Both the position numbers and the translations under genes were made by a program. The notes under the pieces are model-generated. The model was not told where the DNA came from. It was given only the letters and a program-made list of their open reading frames with translations, and ran no database searches. Shown one piece after another: positions 7,631-17,500 of a DNA stretch of 49,639 bases (positions are counted from its first letter, which is position 1; every line of letters begins with the position of its first letter). Source of the stretch: Pseudomonadota bacterium (lineage in GTDB: Bacteria; Pseudomonadota; Gammaproteobacteria; Burkholderiales; Burkholderiaceae_D); NCBI GenBank assembly GCA_030272785.1, contig JARXKM010000006.1:1-49639 (forward strand), in the 5' to 3' direction.

Positions 7631-8403
7631 GCTGGTTCTCCTTGTTTGAATTTGGCCGCCAGCGCTTCCGCGCCGCGTGCCAGGATGCCGACGTCGCTGC
7701 CGACGGCGACGAACGTACAGCCGATCTCGATATAGCGGCGCGTCAGCTTTTCATCGCCGACCAGGATGCCGGCCGGCTTGCCGCAGGCGCGGATGCGGCG
7801 CACCGCGTCCTCGATCGCCGCCACCACTTCCGGATGGGTGGGCTGGCCGATATGGCCCATCGAGGCGGCCAGGTCGCCCGGGCCGATGAAGATGCCGTCG
7901 ACGCCGTCGACCGCGGCGATCGCTTCGATATTGGCCAGCGCGTGCGGCGTTTCCACCTGCAGCAGCACGCACAACTGCTCTTCGCACAGCGCCGGATAGT
8001 TTTTGACGCGGCCGAAATCGGATGCGCGCGCCGCCGCCGCATAGCCGCGCACGCCGCGCGGCGGATAACGGGTGGCGGCGACCGCGTCGCTGGCCTCCTG
8101 CGCGTCTTGAATGAAGGGAATCAGCAGCGTCTGCACGCCGAGGTCGAGGTAGCGCTTGATCGTCACCGTGTCGTTCCACGGCGGGCGCACGATCGGGTGC
8201 GCCGCGCCCGCGGCGATCGCCTGCAGCTGCGTGTGCACCATCGGCAGCTCGTTGGGCGAATGCTCGGTGTCGAGCAGCAGCCAGTCGAACCCCGCATTGG
8301 CCAGCAACTCGACCGTGATATTGCTCGACAGTCCGGACCACAGGCCAAGCTGCAGCTTGCCGGCTGCGATGGCGTGCTTGAAATGATTAATCGGCAGATC
8401 CAT
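7627..8403 (-). CDS. garL: HpcH/HpaI class II aldolase, probable 2-dehydro-3-deoxyglucarate aldolase
   Basis: 258 residues forming a TIM barrel of the HpcH/HpaI family. LLLDTEHSPNE carries the catalytic His, VRPPWND the substrate Arg, and the metal ligands stand in QVETPHALANI and FIGPGDLAASMG. GarL splits 5-keto-4-deoxy-D-glucarate (or the 2-keto-3-deoxy isomer) into pyruvate and tartronate semialdehyde. The start at 8403 is preceded by GGAG in a TGAGGAGATA context; an in-frame ATG five codons earlier would cover this ribosome site. First gene of the operon, under the operator at 8506-8526. Related aldolases act on hydroxyhepta-dienoate or rhamnonate; garR next door decides for the hexarate. 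No GarD/GudD dehydratase is in this window. Confidence 0.85.
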   Translation of the reverse strand: MDLPINHFKHAIAAGKLQLGLWSGLSSNITVELLANAGFDWLLLDTEHSPNELPMVHTQLQAIAAGAAHPIVRPPWNDTVTIKRYLDLGVQTLLIPFIQDAQEASDAVAATRYPPRGVRGYAAAARASDFGRVKNYPALCEEQLCVLLQVETPHALANIEAIAAVDGVDGIFIGPGDLAASMGHIGQPTHPEVVAAIEDAVRRIRACGKPAGILVGDEKLTRRYIEIGCTFVAVGSDVGILARGAEALAAKFKQGEPA

Positions 8404-8429
8404 TACGTATCTCCTCAAAGTGAAATTTC

Positions 8430-8461
8430 AATGCTGCAATGCTGCAATGCTGCAATGGTGG
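8430..8461. repeat. 8-bp tandem repeat in the gar leader
   Basis: AATGCTGC occurs three times in a row (8430-8453), followed by a degenerate fourth unit AATGGTGG. It lies in the 5' untranslated leader of the gar operon, about 15 bases upstream of the garL ribosome site, where a change in copy number would alter leader length and folding. Confidence 0.75.
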
Positions 8462-8505
8462 GGCCGGTCCCTGCCCATGGGGCCGGACATAACCTTTGTT
8501 GAATT

Positions 8506-8526
8506 CGTTATCAGTTGTCGTACAAC
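8506..8526. promoter_or_regulatory. GntR (FadR-type) operator of the gar operon
   Basis: The core GTTGTCGTACAAC (8514-8526) is a palindrome with a 3-base centre; its inner 11 bases fit the FadR-subfamily consensus TNGTNNNACNA exactly. The flanking CGTTAT (8506-8511) is mirrored by ATAACG at 8527-8532. The block recurs with 17 of 21 identities at the promoter of the GntR gene. It begins 8 bases past the -10 hexamer of the leftward promoter, over the transcription start, where bound repressor would block initiation. Confidence 0.75.
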
Positions 8527-8534
8527 ATAACGAA

Positions 8535-8563
8535 AGTATAGTGACGAGCGCGCGGGAATGCAA
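8535..8563 (-). promoter_or_regulatory. Sigma-70 promoter of the gar operon
   Basis: On the minus strand TTGCAT (8563-8558) and TATACT (8540-8535) are separated by exactly 17 bases. Predicted start is near 8528, inside the operator. The leader would be about 125 bases long and contains the tandem repeat. Confidence 0.65.
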
Positions 8564-8915
8564 TCGCTATCGGTAAAAATTGCCGAATCTCACAGATATC
8601 GGTCGCTTGTTGTGCATATTTAACAAAGGATGTTGTCATCAGACGTCGCAACACTTCGACACCTCAGTCAGCGATGGTACAGCGCCTCGGCCGCGCAATA
8701 ATACGGCTCGAAGTCGGCGTAGGTCAGCGGCCAGGCCGGCGAGATCTGCCGACGATGATGATGTCGAAATGACGGGCAACCATGGGTGGCGCTCGGCTCG
8801 GTTGGGGGCAGCGTCAACGCAGGTCAGCGGATGTGTTTTATCCGTACGACAGCGTACATTCGACCGCCGGACACGGTGCTACATTCGCCCCATTCGCTCT
8901 GTAGATTGATGCCCC

Positions 8916-10388
8916 ATGTCAATACACCCTGCCGCTATCCCCTTGCACGCCGACCTCAACGGCCGCGCCGTTCCCCTGCGCCATCCGTGGCGCGCCTGCG
9001 TCGGCAGTTGCCACGCGCCGACCGCGTTGCGCGCCGACTGGCAGGCGCAACTGCGCCAGGCCAGGACCGAACTCGGCTTCGACTATGTGCGCTTTCACGG
9101 CCTGCTCGGCGACGACATGGGCACCCTGATCTGCCAGAGCGAGCAGTTGGTCTACTCGTTCTTCAACATCGACCAGATCTTCGACTTCCTGCTCTCGATC
9201 GGCGTGCGCCCGATCGTCGAACTGTCGTTCATGCCGTCCACGCTGTCGTCCGGCGGCAATACGGTATTCCACTACCGCGCCAACGTCACGCCGCCGCGCG
9301 ACTACGCCCAGTGGGGCGAACTGATGCGCCGGCTGGCGGCCCACTGGGTCGATCGCTACGGCATCGAGGAAGTGGCGCAGTGGTACTTCGAGGTGTGGAA
9401 CGAACCGAACCTGGAGGCATTCTGGACCGGCGGCCAGGCCGGCTATTTCGCGCTGTACGACAGCACCGTCACCGCCATCAAGGGCGTCGATGCGCGCCTG
9501 CGCGTGGGCGGCCCGGCCACCGCGCAAAACGCCTGGGTCAGCGAGTTCCTGGCGTTCTGCGGCGAGCGCGCGCTACCGGTCGACTTCATCAGCACCCACT
9601 ATTATCCGACCGACGCGTTCGGCGAAATTGGCGCCGACACCATCACCCAGCTCGAACACGCGCCGCTCGACGTGATGCGCGCGCGCGCCATCGACGCGCG
9701 CGCCCAGGCCGCCGGCCGCCCGTTGCTCTACACCGAATGGAACGTCACCTCCAACCCGCGCGACGCGCTGCACGACACTTCGTTCGCCGCCGCGCTGGCG
9801 CTGCGCATCGCCATGAGCGTCGACGATGTCGTCGACGCCTATAGCTACTGGAGCTTCACCGACATCTTTGAGGAGAACTACTTCCCCAGCGTGCCGTTCC
9901 ACGGCGGCTTCGGCCTGTTCAACCTGCACGGCATCAAGAAGCCGATCTACAGCGCCTTCGCCATGCTGGGCGCGCTCGGCGAGCGCCACTACCCGCTGCT
10001 CCAGGACCATCCGACCGTCCAGCTGTGGATCGGCGACAGCGCTGGCGACGCCACCGTCGCCCACGTCCTGTGCATCAACCAGGCGATGCCGCGCCATCCG
10101 ATCGGCGCCGAGGACATCGCGCTGCGCCTGAACGCGCGTCCCGGGCAGCGTGCGCGCGCCGTCACGCTCGCCTGCATCGACGACGCGCATGCCAATCCGG
10201 CGCAGGCGTGGCGCGCGATGGGCCAGCCCGAGTACCTGTCACCGGCCCAGGTGGCCGCGCTGAAGGCGGCCGCGCTGCCGCTGCCGGTGGCGCTGGCGTT
10301 TTGCCAGGACGGCGCCGAACTGGCGCTCGATTTTGCGCTCGCCGCCCAGTCGGTGACCTTGTTGCGCATCGATTGGGAGCCGCACTGA
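8916..10388 (+). CDS. GH39-like glycoside hydrolase
   Basis: 490 residues, no signal peptide, so cytoplasmic. An (alpha/beta)8 barrel covers about residues 25-370, with the acid/base Glu in WYFEVWNEPN (E163) and the nucleophile in LLYTEWN (E274), the pattern of clan A family GH39 (beta-xylosidases, alpha-L-iduronidases and related enzymes). The remainder is a small beta-domain. The substrate cannot be read from the sequence; the next gene is GH144-like, hinting at a beta-glucan rather than xylan. No strong ribosome site is seen before the ATG. Its stop is followed one base later by the next start (TGACATG), so the three genes form an operon. Confidence 0.8.
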   Translation: MSIHPAAIPLHADLNGRAVPLRHPWRACVGSCHAPTALRADWQAQLRQARTELGFDYVRFHGLLGDDMGTLICQSEQLVYSFFNIDQIFDFLLSIGVRPIVELSFMPSTLSSGGNTVFHYRANVTPPRDYAQWGELMRRLAAHWVDRYGIEEVAQWYFEVWNEPNLEAFWTGGQAGYFALYDSTVTAIKGVDARLRVGGPATAQNAWVSEFLAFCGERALPVDFISTHYYPTDAFGEIGADTITQLEHAPLDVMRARAIDARAQAAGRPLLYTEWNVTSNPRDALHDTSFAAALALRIAMSVDDVVDAYSYWSFTDIFEENYFPSVPFHGGFGLFNLHGIKKPIYSAFAMLGALGERHYPLLQDHPTVQLWIGDSAGDATVAHVLCINQAMPRHPIGAEDIALRLNARPGQRARAVTLACIDDAHANPAQAWRAMGQPEYLSPAQVAALKAAALPLPVALAFCQDGAELALDFALAAQSVTLLRIDWEPH

Positions 10389-10389
10389 C

Positions 10390-11718
10390 ATGGACGACGC
10401 CAACCTCGACTTCCTGACCGGCCTGCAACAGGATTCCTTCGCCTACTTCGTCCACGAGACGAACGAAGCGAACGGCCTGGTGAGCGACAAGACGGCCGAC
10501 AACTGGCCCGCCAGCATCGCCGCGGTCGGCATGGCGCTGACCGTCTACCCGATCGGCGTCGAGCGCGGCTTCATGTCGCGCCGGCGCGCCGCGCAGCGCA
10601 CCTTGACGACCTTGCGCTTCTTCGCCGACAGCGAACAAGGCGAAGCGGCCGATGCCACCGGCTACAAGGGCTTCTATTACCATTTCCTCGACATGGAGAC
10701 CGGCAAGCGCGCGTGGGATTGCGAGCTCTCGAGCATCGACACCGCATTGCTGATCGCCGGCGTGCTCTGCTCGCGCGCCTACTTCCAGGGCGACGACCCG
10801 GCCGAAACGGAAATCCGTCGGCTCGCCGACCTGCTCTACCAGCGGGTCGACTGGCAATGGATGCTGGCCGGCTCGAACCTGATCTGCCACGGCTGGAAGC
10901 CGCAGCAAGGCTTTTTGCAGTGGCACTGGGAAGGCTACGACGAGGCGCTGATCCTGTACCTGCTGGCGCTCGGCTCGCCGACCTTTCCGATCAGCCCCGC
11001 CAGCTACACCGCCTGGACCGCCAGCTACCAGTGGAAGAGCATCTACGGCATCGACTTCCTGTACGCCGGGCCGTTGTTCATCCACCAGATGTCGCACCTG
11101 TGGGTCGACTTTCGCGGCATCCGCGACGCCTACATGCAAGAGCGCGATTGCGATTATTTCGAGAACAGCCGGCGCGCCACCGTCGTCCAGCGCGCCTACG
11201 CGATCCACAATCCGCTCGGCTTCGAACAGTACAGCGAACTATGCTGGGGCGTCACCGCCAGCGACGGCCCCGGCGACGCGGTCAAGAAGATCAAAGGCGT
11301 CGAGCGCACCTTCTTCGACTACGTGGCGCGCGGCGCGCCGTTCGGTCCGGACGACGGCACCGTGGCGCCGTGGGCGGTCGCCGCCAGCCTGCCGTTCGCG
11401 CCCGACATCGTGCTGCCCAGCGTGCGCCACTTTCAGCACCTGCGCCTGCGCGAAGTCAATCCCTACGGCTTCAAGGCGTCGTTTTCGCCGACCTACCACG
11501 CGGCGGCCGACATCAAGGCCGGCTGGGTATCGCCCTACCACTTCGGCATCAACGAAGGGCCGACCGTCATCATGATCGGCAATTACCTGCACGACTTCAC
11601 CTGGCACACGATGCGCGCCTGTCCCTACCTGAAACAAGGCTTGCTGCGCGCCGGTTTCAGCGGCGGCTGGCTGACCGCGCCACCCTCTCCATCAACACCT
11701 ACAACGACGGCGGCCTGA
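10390..11718 (+). CDS. GH144-like protein (glucoamylase-like domain), cytoplasmic
   Basis: 442 residues with the (alpha/alpha)6 domain of the PF10091/GH144 group, whose characterised members are endo-beta-1,2-glucanases. Signature blocks YPIGVERG, GYKGFYYHFLDM, ELSSIDTALL (E112), DYFENSRRA and WGVTASDGP are shared with the exported paralogue at 39083-40507, so the two are clear relatives. This copy starts directly with MDDANLDFLTG and has no signal peptide, unlike most GH144 enzymes. It probably acts on oligosaccharides already in the cytoplasm. The last 12 residues (PPSPSTPTTTAA) are a Pro/Thr tail. It lies one base from both neighbours, which argues for translational coupling. Confidence 0.8.
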   Translation: MDDANLDFLTGLQQDSFAYFVHETNEANGLVSDKTADNWPASIAAVGMALTVYPIGVERGFMSRRRAAQRTLTTLRFFADSEQGEAADATGYKGFYYHFLDMETGKRAWDCELSSIDTALLIAGVLCSRAYFQGDDPAETEIRRLADLLYQRVDWQWMLAGSNLICHGWKPQQGFLQWHWEGYDEALILYLLALGSPTFPISPASYTAWTASYQWKSIYGIDFLYAGPLFIHQMSHLWVDFRGIRDAYMQERDCDYFENSRRATVVQRAYAIHNPLGFEQYSELCWGVTASDGPGDAVKKIKGVERTFFDYVARGAPFGPDDGTVAPWAVAASLPFAPDIVLPSVRHFQHLRLREVNPYGFKASFSPTYHAAADIKAGWVSPYHFGINEGPTVIMIGNYLHDFTWHTMRACPYLKQGLLRAGFSGGWLTAPPSPSTPTTTAA

Positions 11719-11719
11719 C

Positions 11720-12502
11720 ATGAAAATTGCACTCGATGGAAAAATCGCCCTGGTCACCGGCGGCAGCACCGGCATCGGCCGCGGCATCGCCGAATCGCTG
11801 GCTGCCAGCGGCGCCAGCGTCGCCATCGGCTACCTGTCGGACCGCGCGCCGGCCGACGCCACGCTCGCCGCCATCGCCGCCGCCGGCGGCCGCGCCATCG
11901 CGCTCAAGGGCGATGTTGCCGACGAAGCGGCGGTGCGCGCGATGTTCGAGCAGCTCGACGCCCTGCTCGGGCCGATCGACATACTGGTCAACTGCGCCGG
12001 CATCGACGGCCGCGCCGCGCTGAGCTGGGAAGCCGAGCCGGCGGCGTGGAAGAACGTCGTCGCGGTCAACCTGTTCGGCAGCTTCCACTGCGCGCACCAG
12101 GCGCTGGCGCGGATGACGGCGCGCCGCCGCGGCGTGGTGCTCAACATCACCTCGGTGCACGAAACCATCGCCTGGAGCGGCTACAGCGCCTACACCGCCA
12201 GCAAGGCGGCCGTGTCGATGCTGACCAAGACGCTGGCGCAGGAAAGCGCGCCGTTCGGCGTGCGCGTGCTGGCGCTGGCGCCGGGCGCCATCCAGACCGC
12301 CATCAACCAGGCCGTCTGGAGCGATCCGGCGGCCCTGCCCGACCTGCTGCAGAAGATACCGCTGGGGCGCATGGGCCAGGTCAAGGAGATCGCCGACCTG
12401 GTGACGGTGCTGGTGTCGGACGTCGGCTCCTACGTCACCGGCACCACCGTGTTTGCCGATGGCGGCATGACCGACTATCCGGACTTCGCCCACGGCGGCT
12501 AA
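11720..12502 (+). CDS. SDR-family dehydrogenase (glucose 1-dehydrogenase-like)
   Basis: 260 residues, classical short-chain dehydrogenase. Cofactor motif TGGSTGIGRG, NCAG in strand 4, catalytic Ser in NITSVHE and Tyr-Lys in YTASK, and the C-terminal ADGGMTDYPDF that is typical of glucose 1-dehydrogenase and related sugar dehydrogenases. It would oxidise a sugar or sugar derivative released by the two glycosidases upstream; the exact substrate is inference. The start follows the previous stop by one base. The stop codon TAA (12500-12502) overlaps the TAG of the convergent kinase gene by two bases. Confidence 0.85.
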   Translation: MKIALDGKIALVTGGSTGIGRGIAESLAASGASVAIGYLSDRAPADATLAAIAAAGGRAIALKGDVADEAAVRAMFEQLDALLGPIDILVNCAGIDGRAALSWEAEPAAWKNVVAVNLFGSFHCAHQALARMTARRRGVVLNITSVHETIAWSGYSAYTASKAAVSMLTKTLAQESAPFGVRVLALAPGAIQTAINQAVWSDPAALPDLLQKIPLGRMGQVKEIADLVTVLVSDVGSYVTGTTVFADGGMTDYPDFAHGG

Positions 12503-13914
12503 AAAGCGGGCGCTTTCGGCAAGCGCAGCACGAAGGTGGCGCCGGCGCCCAGGGTGCTGTGCACGCTGACGCTGCCGCCATGCAGTTCGGCGATCGAGCG
12601 CACCACCGCCAGCCCCAGCCCGGTGCTGTCGGCCGAACTGCGCGCCGCGTCGGCGCGGTAGAAGCGGTCGAACAGGAACGGCAGGTGTTCGGCGCCGATG
12701 CCAACGCCGTTGTCGGTGACCGAAATGACGATCGCATCGCCGTGGTCTTCGGCCAGCAGGTCGATGGCACCGCCGCGCGGCGTGTAGCGCAGCGCATTGG
12801 CCAGCAGGTTCGATAATGCGCGCCGCAGCAACAATGGGTCGGCGCGCAATACCGGGCTGCCGGCGGCCTGCAAGGCGACTCCCTGTTCTTCGGCCACGAT
12901 GTCGAAAAACTCCAGCAGCTTGCCAAACTCGGCGCCGGTCGACACCACCTCGTAGCGCACCTGCTGCTTGGCGTGGTCGGCGCGCGCCAGGAACAGCATG
13001 CTCGACACCATGCGCGAGAGTCGGTCGCCTTCCTCGACGACGATTTCGAGCGTCTTCTGGTATTCCGCAGGATCGCGCGCCCGTCCCAGCGTGACGCTGG
13101 CCGCCGCCACCAGGTTGTTGATCGGCGAACGGAATTCGTGCGCCAGGTCCGACGAAAAGCGCGACAGCTGCTCGAACGAGCGCTCGATCTTCGCCATCAT
13201 GTCGTCGAACGTCTCGGCCAGCACGCGCAGGTCGGACGGCCAGCTCTCCTGCGCGATGCGGGCATGCAGCCGCTCGGCGTTGACGCGGCCGATCTCGGTG
13301 CTGATCGCGCGCACCGGCGCCAGGCCGCGCCGCGCCAGCAGCCAGCCGATTGCTGCCGACAGCAGCACCGCCGACAGCGCCACGCCGACCAGCCTGGTGC
13401 GGTAACGGCGCAGCACCAGTTCATCCTGCGACACGTCGAGCACGCCGCGCAGCACGCTGCCGGCGCCAGCCGGCCAGCCGGCCGGCTGGTCGAACGTCAG
13501 CAGCACCCGGTCGGCGGCCGCCGGCATGCGGACGAAATGCCCGGCCGGGCCGGCCGGCGCGAGGCCGGCGGCGAACGCGCCGGCGTTGCCCGATGCGCTC
13601 TGGCGTCGGCCGTCGGCCGCCAGCAGCTGCCAGGCGAACATCTGGTACTCCTCCTGCTGTTCGCGCCATTCGTTCTGCCAGTGGGTGGGGACTTTTTTCT
13701 TCGCCATGCCGGACAGGACTTCCTGTTCGATGCGCATGTCGTTGATCAGCTCGACCTCTTCCTTCTCGTGCAGCTGGTGCACCAGTTCGGCGTACATCAT
13801 CAGCGACACGCACACGACGATGACGGCGATCGCCGTACCGAAGAAGGTCGCCAGGCGCGCGGTCAGCGACCAGCGCCGCGCATCGAACAGCTCACGAACG
13901 AACTTCGAGGACAT
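12499..13914 (-). CDS. Heavy-metal-type sensor histidine kinase (CusS-like)
   Basis: 471 residues in the inner membrane. Transmembrane helices at about 23-41 and 175-194 enclose a periplasmic sensor of about 130 residues; a HAMP domain follows, then the phosphorylated His in [14 protein letters not shown] (H259), the N box [11 protein letters not shown] and the ATP boxes VTDNGVGIG and STGLGLAVV. The arrangement matches CusS/CopS-type kinases, which often sense copper, silver or other metals, but the periplasmic part shows no His- or Met-rich cluster, so the signal is unknown. It overlaps the response regulator gene by 23 bases and ends the efflux operon. Confidence 0.88.
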   Translation of the reverse strand: MSSKFVRELFDARRWSLTARLATFFGTAIAVIVVCVSLMMYAELVHQLHEKEEVELINDMRIEQEVLSGMAKKKVPTHWQNEWREQQEEYQMFAWQLLAADGRRQSASGNAGAFAAGLAPAGPAGHFVRMPAAADRVLLTFDQPAGWPAGAGSVLRGVLDVSQDELVLRRYRTRLVGVALSAVLLSAAIGWLLARRGLAPVRAISTEIGRVNAERLHARIAQESWPSDLRVLAETFDDMMAKIERSFEQLSRFSSDLAHEFRSPINNLVAAASVTLGRARDPAEYQKTLEIVVEEGDRLSRMVSSMLFLARADHAKQQVRYEVVSTGAEFGKLLEFFDIVAEEQGVALQAAGSPVLRADPLLLRRALSNLLANALRYTPRGGAIDLLAEDHGDAIVISVTDNGVGIGAEHLPFLFDRFYRADAARSSADSTGLGLAVVRSIAELHGGSVSVHSTLGAGATFVLRLPKAPAF

Positions 13915-14581
13915 AGCCCACTCCCCGCACGGTGTGCAGCAGCTTGACCGGATACGGATCGTCGAGCTTGGTGCGCAGGCGCCGGATCGCCACTTCGACG
14001 ACGTTGGTATCGGAGTCGAAATGCATGTCCCACACCTGGTCGGCGATCACGGTTCGCGACTGCACCTCGCCGGCATGCCGGATCAGCAAGGTCAGCAGGG
14101 CGAACTCCTTCGGCGTCAGGTCGAGCCGGTCGCCGCCGCGGCTGGCGCGGTGCTTGAGCAGGTCGAGCACGAGGTCGGCCACTTCGAAACGCGACGATGC
14201 GCGCACGTTCTGGCTGCCGTCGGTGCGCCGCAGGATCACCCGCACGCGCGCCAGCAGCTCGCTGAACGCGTACGGCTTGACCAGGTAATCCTCGGCGCCC
14301 AGCTCCAGCCCGCGCACGCGGTCTTCGATGTCGTCGCGCGCGCTCAGGAACAGCACCGGCGTGGGCGATTGCGCGCGCCGTGCCGTTTCCAGTATGGCCC
14401 AGCCGTCCAGGCCAGGCAGCATCACGTCGAGGATCGCCAGGTCGTAGCGCACCGTCAGCAGCAAGTGCAGGCCGTCCGGGCCGGTACGGGCGACATCGAC
14501 CAGCATGCCCGCCTCGTGCAGCCCTTGCGACAGATAGGCGGCGGCGGTCGGCTGGTCTTCGACGAGCAGTATCCGGGTCAT
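13892..14581 (-). CDS. OmpR-family response regulator (CusR-like)
   Basis: 229 residues. The receiver domain has the acidic pocket VEDQ, the phosphorylated D52 in LAILDVMLP and the switch Lys in DYLVKPY; the C-terminal winged helix has [19 protein letters not shown] and the recognition part [15 protein letters not shown]. It pairs with the CusS-like kinase encoded next. The start at 14581 overlaps the pump stop as ATGA. It most likely activates the divergent promoters between 18786 and 18933; a defined direct-repeat operator could not be fixed there. Confidence 0.9.
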   Translation of the reverse strand: MTRILLVEDQPTAAAYLSQGLHEAGMLVDVARTGPDGLHLLLTVRYDLAILDVMLPGLDGWAILETARRAQSPTPVLFLSARDDIEDRVRGLELGAEDYLVKPYAFSELLARVRVILRRTDGSQNVRASSRFEVADLVLDLLKHRASRGGDRLDLTPKEFALLTLLIRHAGEVQSRTVIADQVWDMHFDSDTNVVEVAIRRLRTKLDDPYPVKLLHTVRGVGYVLEVRS

Positions 14582-17500
14582 GGCGCCAGTTCCGGCAAGG
14601 TTGGCGCGATTGGCGCGGGCGCGGCGGCGCGGTGCGACGCGCGGCGGCCGGCGCCGAGCTGGTCGAACCACAGGTACAGCACCGGCGTGATGAACAGCGT
14701 GATCAGCTGCGACACCACCAGCCCGCCGACGATCGCCACGCCGAGCGGCTGGCGCAGCTCCGCCCCGCTGCCCAGGCCGAGCGCGATCGGCAGCGCGCCC
14801 ATGATGGCGCACAGCGTGGTCATCATGATGGGCCGGAAGCGCAGCACGCAGGCCTGGCGCACCGCCGTCGCCGGCGCCATGCCGGCGCGCTGCGCGTCGA
14901 GCGCGAAGTCGATGATCATGATGGCGTTTTTCTTGACCACGCCGACCAGCAGCAGGATGCCGATCATGGCCACGAAACTGAGGTCCAGGCCGGTCAGGCG
15001 CAACGCCAGCAAGGCGCCCACCGCGGCCGACGGTATCCCCAGCAGGATGGTGACAGGATGGATCCAGCTCTCGTACAGCACGCCGAGGATGACGTAGATG
15101 ACCGCCACCGCGATGACGATCAGCCACAGCTGGCTGCTCTGCGACTGCTGGAACAGCGCGGCCTGGCCGGCGTAGGCGCCGAACATCGTCGCCGGCATGC
15201 CGATCGCCTGCTTGCCCGCTTCGATCGCGGCGCTGGCGTCGGACAGCGAATGGCCCGGCTGCAGGTCGAACGAGATCGTCACCGCCGGCAGCTGTCCCTG
15301 GTGGTTGATCGCGATCGTGCCGGCGGCGCGCCCGACCGTGCTGAACGCGCTCAACGGCACCAGAGCGCCGCCGCTGCTGCGCACCTGGATCTTGGCCAGG
15401 CTGCTCTCGTCGCGGCGGAAGCTGTCGGCCAGTTCCATGATCACCTGGTAGCTGTCTTCCGGCGCGTAGATGGTCGACACCTGACGGGTGCCATAGGCCG
15501 CGTACAAGGTGGCGCGCACCGCGGCCATGTCGACCCCGAGCTGGGCGGCCTTGTCGCGGTCGATCTCGAGCCGCGCCTCGAGACCGTCGCGCTGCGAATC
15601 GGTGGCCAGGCCGACGAACACGGGCGACTTCTCCAACTGCGCCACCAGCCTGGCGGCCCAGCTTTCCAGCGCACCCGGGCTGACCGCCTGCAGCGTGTAC
15701 TGGTAGCTGCTCTTCGCGCCGCGCCCGCCGATTTTCAGGTTCTGCACCGGGCTGAAAAACACCTTGATGTTGGGCAGGAAGCCGGTTTCGGCGCGCAGCT
15801 GCCTGAGTACCTGGTCCATCGGCGGCCGCTTGCCGTGCGCTTTGAGCGTGATGTAGAACGCGGTGGTGTCGTGGTCGACCTTGGAGGCCATGTCGGCCAC
15901 GTTCGGGTCCGCCAGCAGCACCGCCTCGAGTTGCTTGAGCACTGCCAGGCGCCCCTCGTACGACATGTCCTGCGGCGCATCGACATTGGCCGAGATCTGG
16001 CCGGTGTCCTCCTGCGGGAAGAAGCTTTTCGGCGCGATCGCGTACAGCCAGCCGGTGACGACGAAGGTCGACAGCGCCGCCATCAGCACGCTGCGGCGGT
16101 GCGCCAGCGACCAGTCGAGCGCGCGGCCGTAGCGCGCCAGCAGCGCGTCGAAAGCGCGCTCGAACGCCCGGCTCCAGGCCGGCGCCGCGCGCGTGGCGGC
16201 GGCCGGTCTGACCAGCATCGGCACCAGCAGCGGGATCAGGGTCAGCGAGGCGGCCGCCGATACCAGGATCGCCAGCGCCACCACCAGCGCGAATTCGTGG
16301 AACAGCAAGCCGATGGTGCCGGGCATGAACAGCACCGGGATGAACACCGCCACCAGCGATATCGAAATCGACACCACCGTGAACGCCACTTCGGCGGTGC
16401 CGCGCACCGCGGCGGCGTACGGCGCCATGCCTTCCTCGATGTGGCGCATGATATTTTCGAGCACAACGATGGCGTCGTCGACCACCAGGCCGACGGCGAT
16501 CGTCAGCCCCATGAGCGAGATGTTATTCAGGCTCAGGCCGAACACAGACATCAGGCCGAAGGTGCCGAGCAGCGACACGGGCAGGCTGATCGACGGGATC
16601 AGGGTGGCGGCCAGCTGGCGCAGGAACAGCAGGATCACCAGGATCACCAGCGCGATCGTCAGCAGCATCGTCATGTTCACGTCGTGCACCGAATTGCGGA
16701 TCGAGACCGAGCGGTCGTTGAGCACCGTGACCTTGACCGATCCGGGCAGCTGGCCGGTCAGCTTCGGCAGCGCCGCGCGGATGGCGTCGATGGTGGCGAC
16801 CGTGTTGGCGCCCGGCTGGCGCTGGATCTGCAGCAGGATCGAGCTCTCGCCGTTGATGTTGCTGGTGTTCTGATTGTTCTCGATGCTGTCGGTGACGCTG
16901 GCGATGTCGTCGAGCCGCACCGGGCGGCCGCCAACGGTGGCCACGATCAGCCGGGCGAAATCGCGCGCTTTCATCAGGCCGGCGCCGATCTGGATGCTGA
17001 GCATCTGGCGGCGCGTGTCGAGCTGGCCGAGCGGCGCGTTCGAATTGGCCGCCTTCAGCGCGGCGGCCACGTCCGGCAGCGCCAGGCCGAGCGCAGCGAG
17101 CCGGTCCGGGTCGACCTCGATGCGCACCGCGTAGCGGCTCTGGCCCGACACGTTCACCTGCGCCACCCCGCTCAGGGTCGACAGCGCCGGCACGATCAGG
17201 TTATCGGAAAAACCATTCAGGTCGCTGAGCCGCAGCGACGGCGAACTGAGGCCGATCAGCAGGATCGGCGCGTCGGCCGGATTGACTTTACGGTACGACG
17301 GCGGCGTCGTCATCTCCGCCGGCAAGGCGCGCGAGGCGCGAAACAGCGCCGCCTGCACATCGCCGGCGGCGGCGTCGATATTGCGCGCGGCGTCGAATTC
17401 GAGCGTGATCTGGGTCTCGCCCTGGATGCTGGTGGAGGTCGTGTTGATCAGGCCGGGAATCGCGCTGAACTGCTTCTCGAGCGGCGTGGCGACCGATGTC

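Larger units (their letters stand above)
8404..8915. other. 512-bp intergenic region between gar operon and GH39 gene
   Basis: The left half holds the gar promoter, its operator and a short tandem repeat. The right half (about 8570-8915) is less GC-rich than the surroundings and carries no convincing gene: the one open frame (8580-8909) codes for a low-complexity, basic product with no domain. Two copies of TACATTCG lie 25 bases apart at 8855-8862 and 8880-8887, close before the GH39 start, and GTTGTC recurs near 8643. No clear promoter for the GH39 operon could be fixed. Confidence 0.5.

Noticed and set aside
8580-8909. 109-codon rightward frame in the gap before the GH39 gene
   Set aside because: Low-complexity basic product (RSRRRSAARPARS and similar), no ribosome site and no family resemblance.
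12499-12502. Overlap of the SDR and kinase stop codons as a regulatory structure
   Set aside because: Convergent stop codons sharing two bases are common in compact genomes; no hairpin or other signal is seen there.
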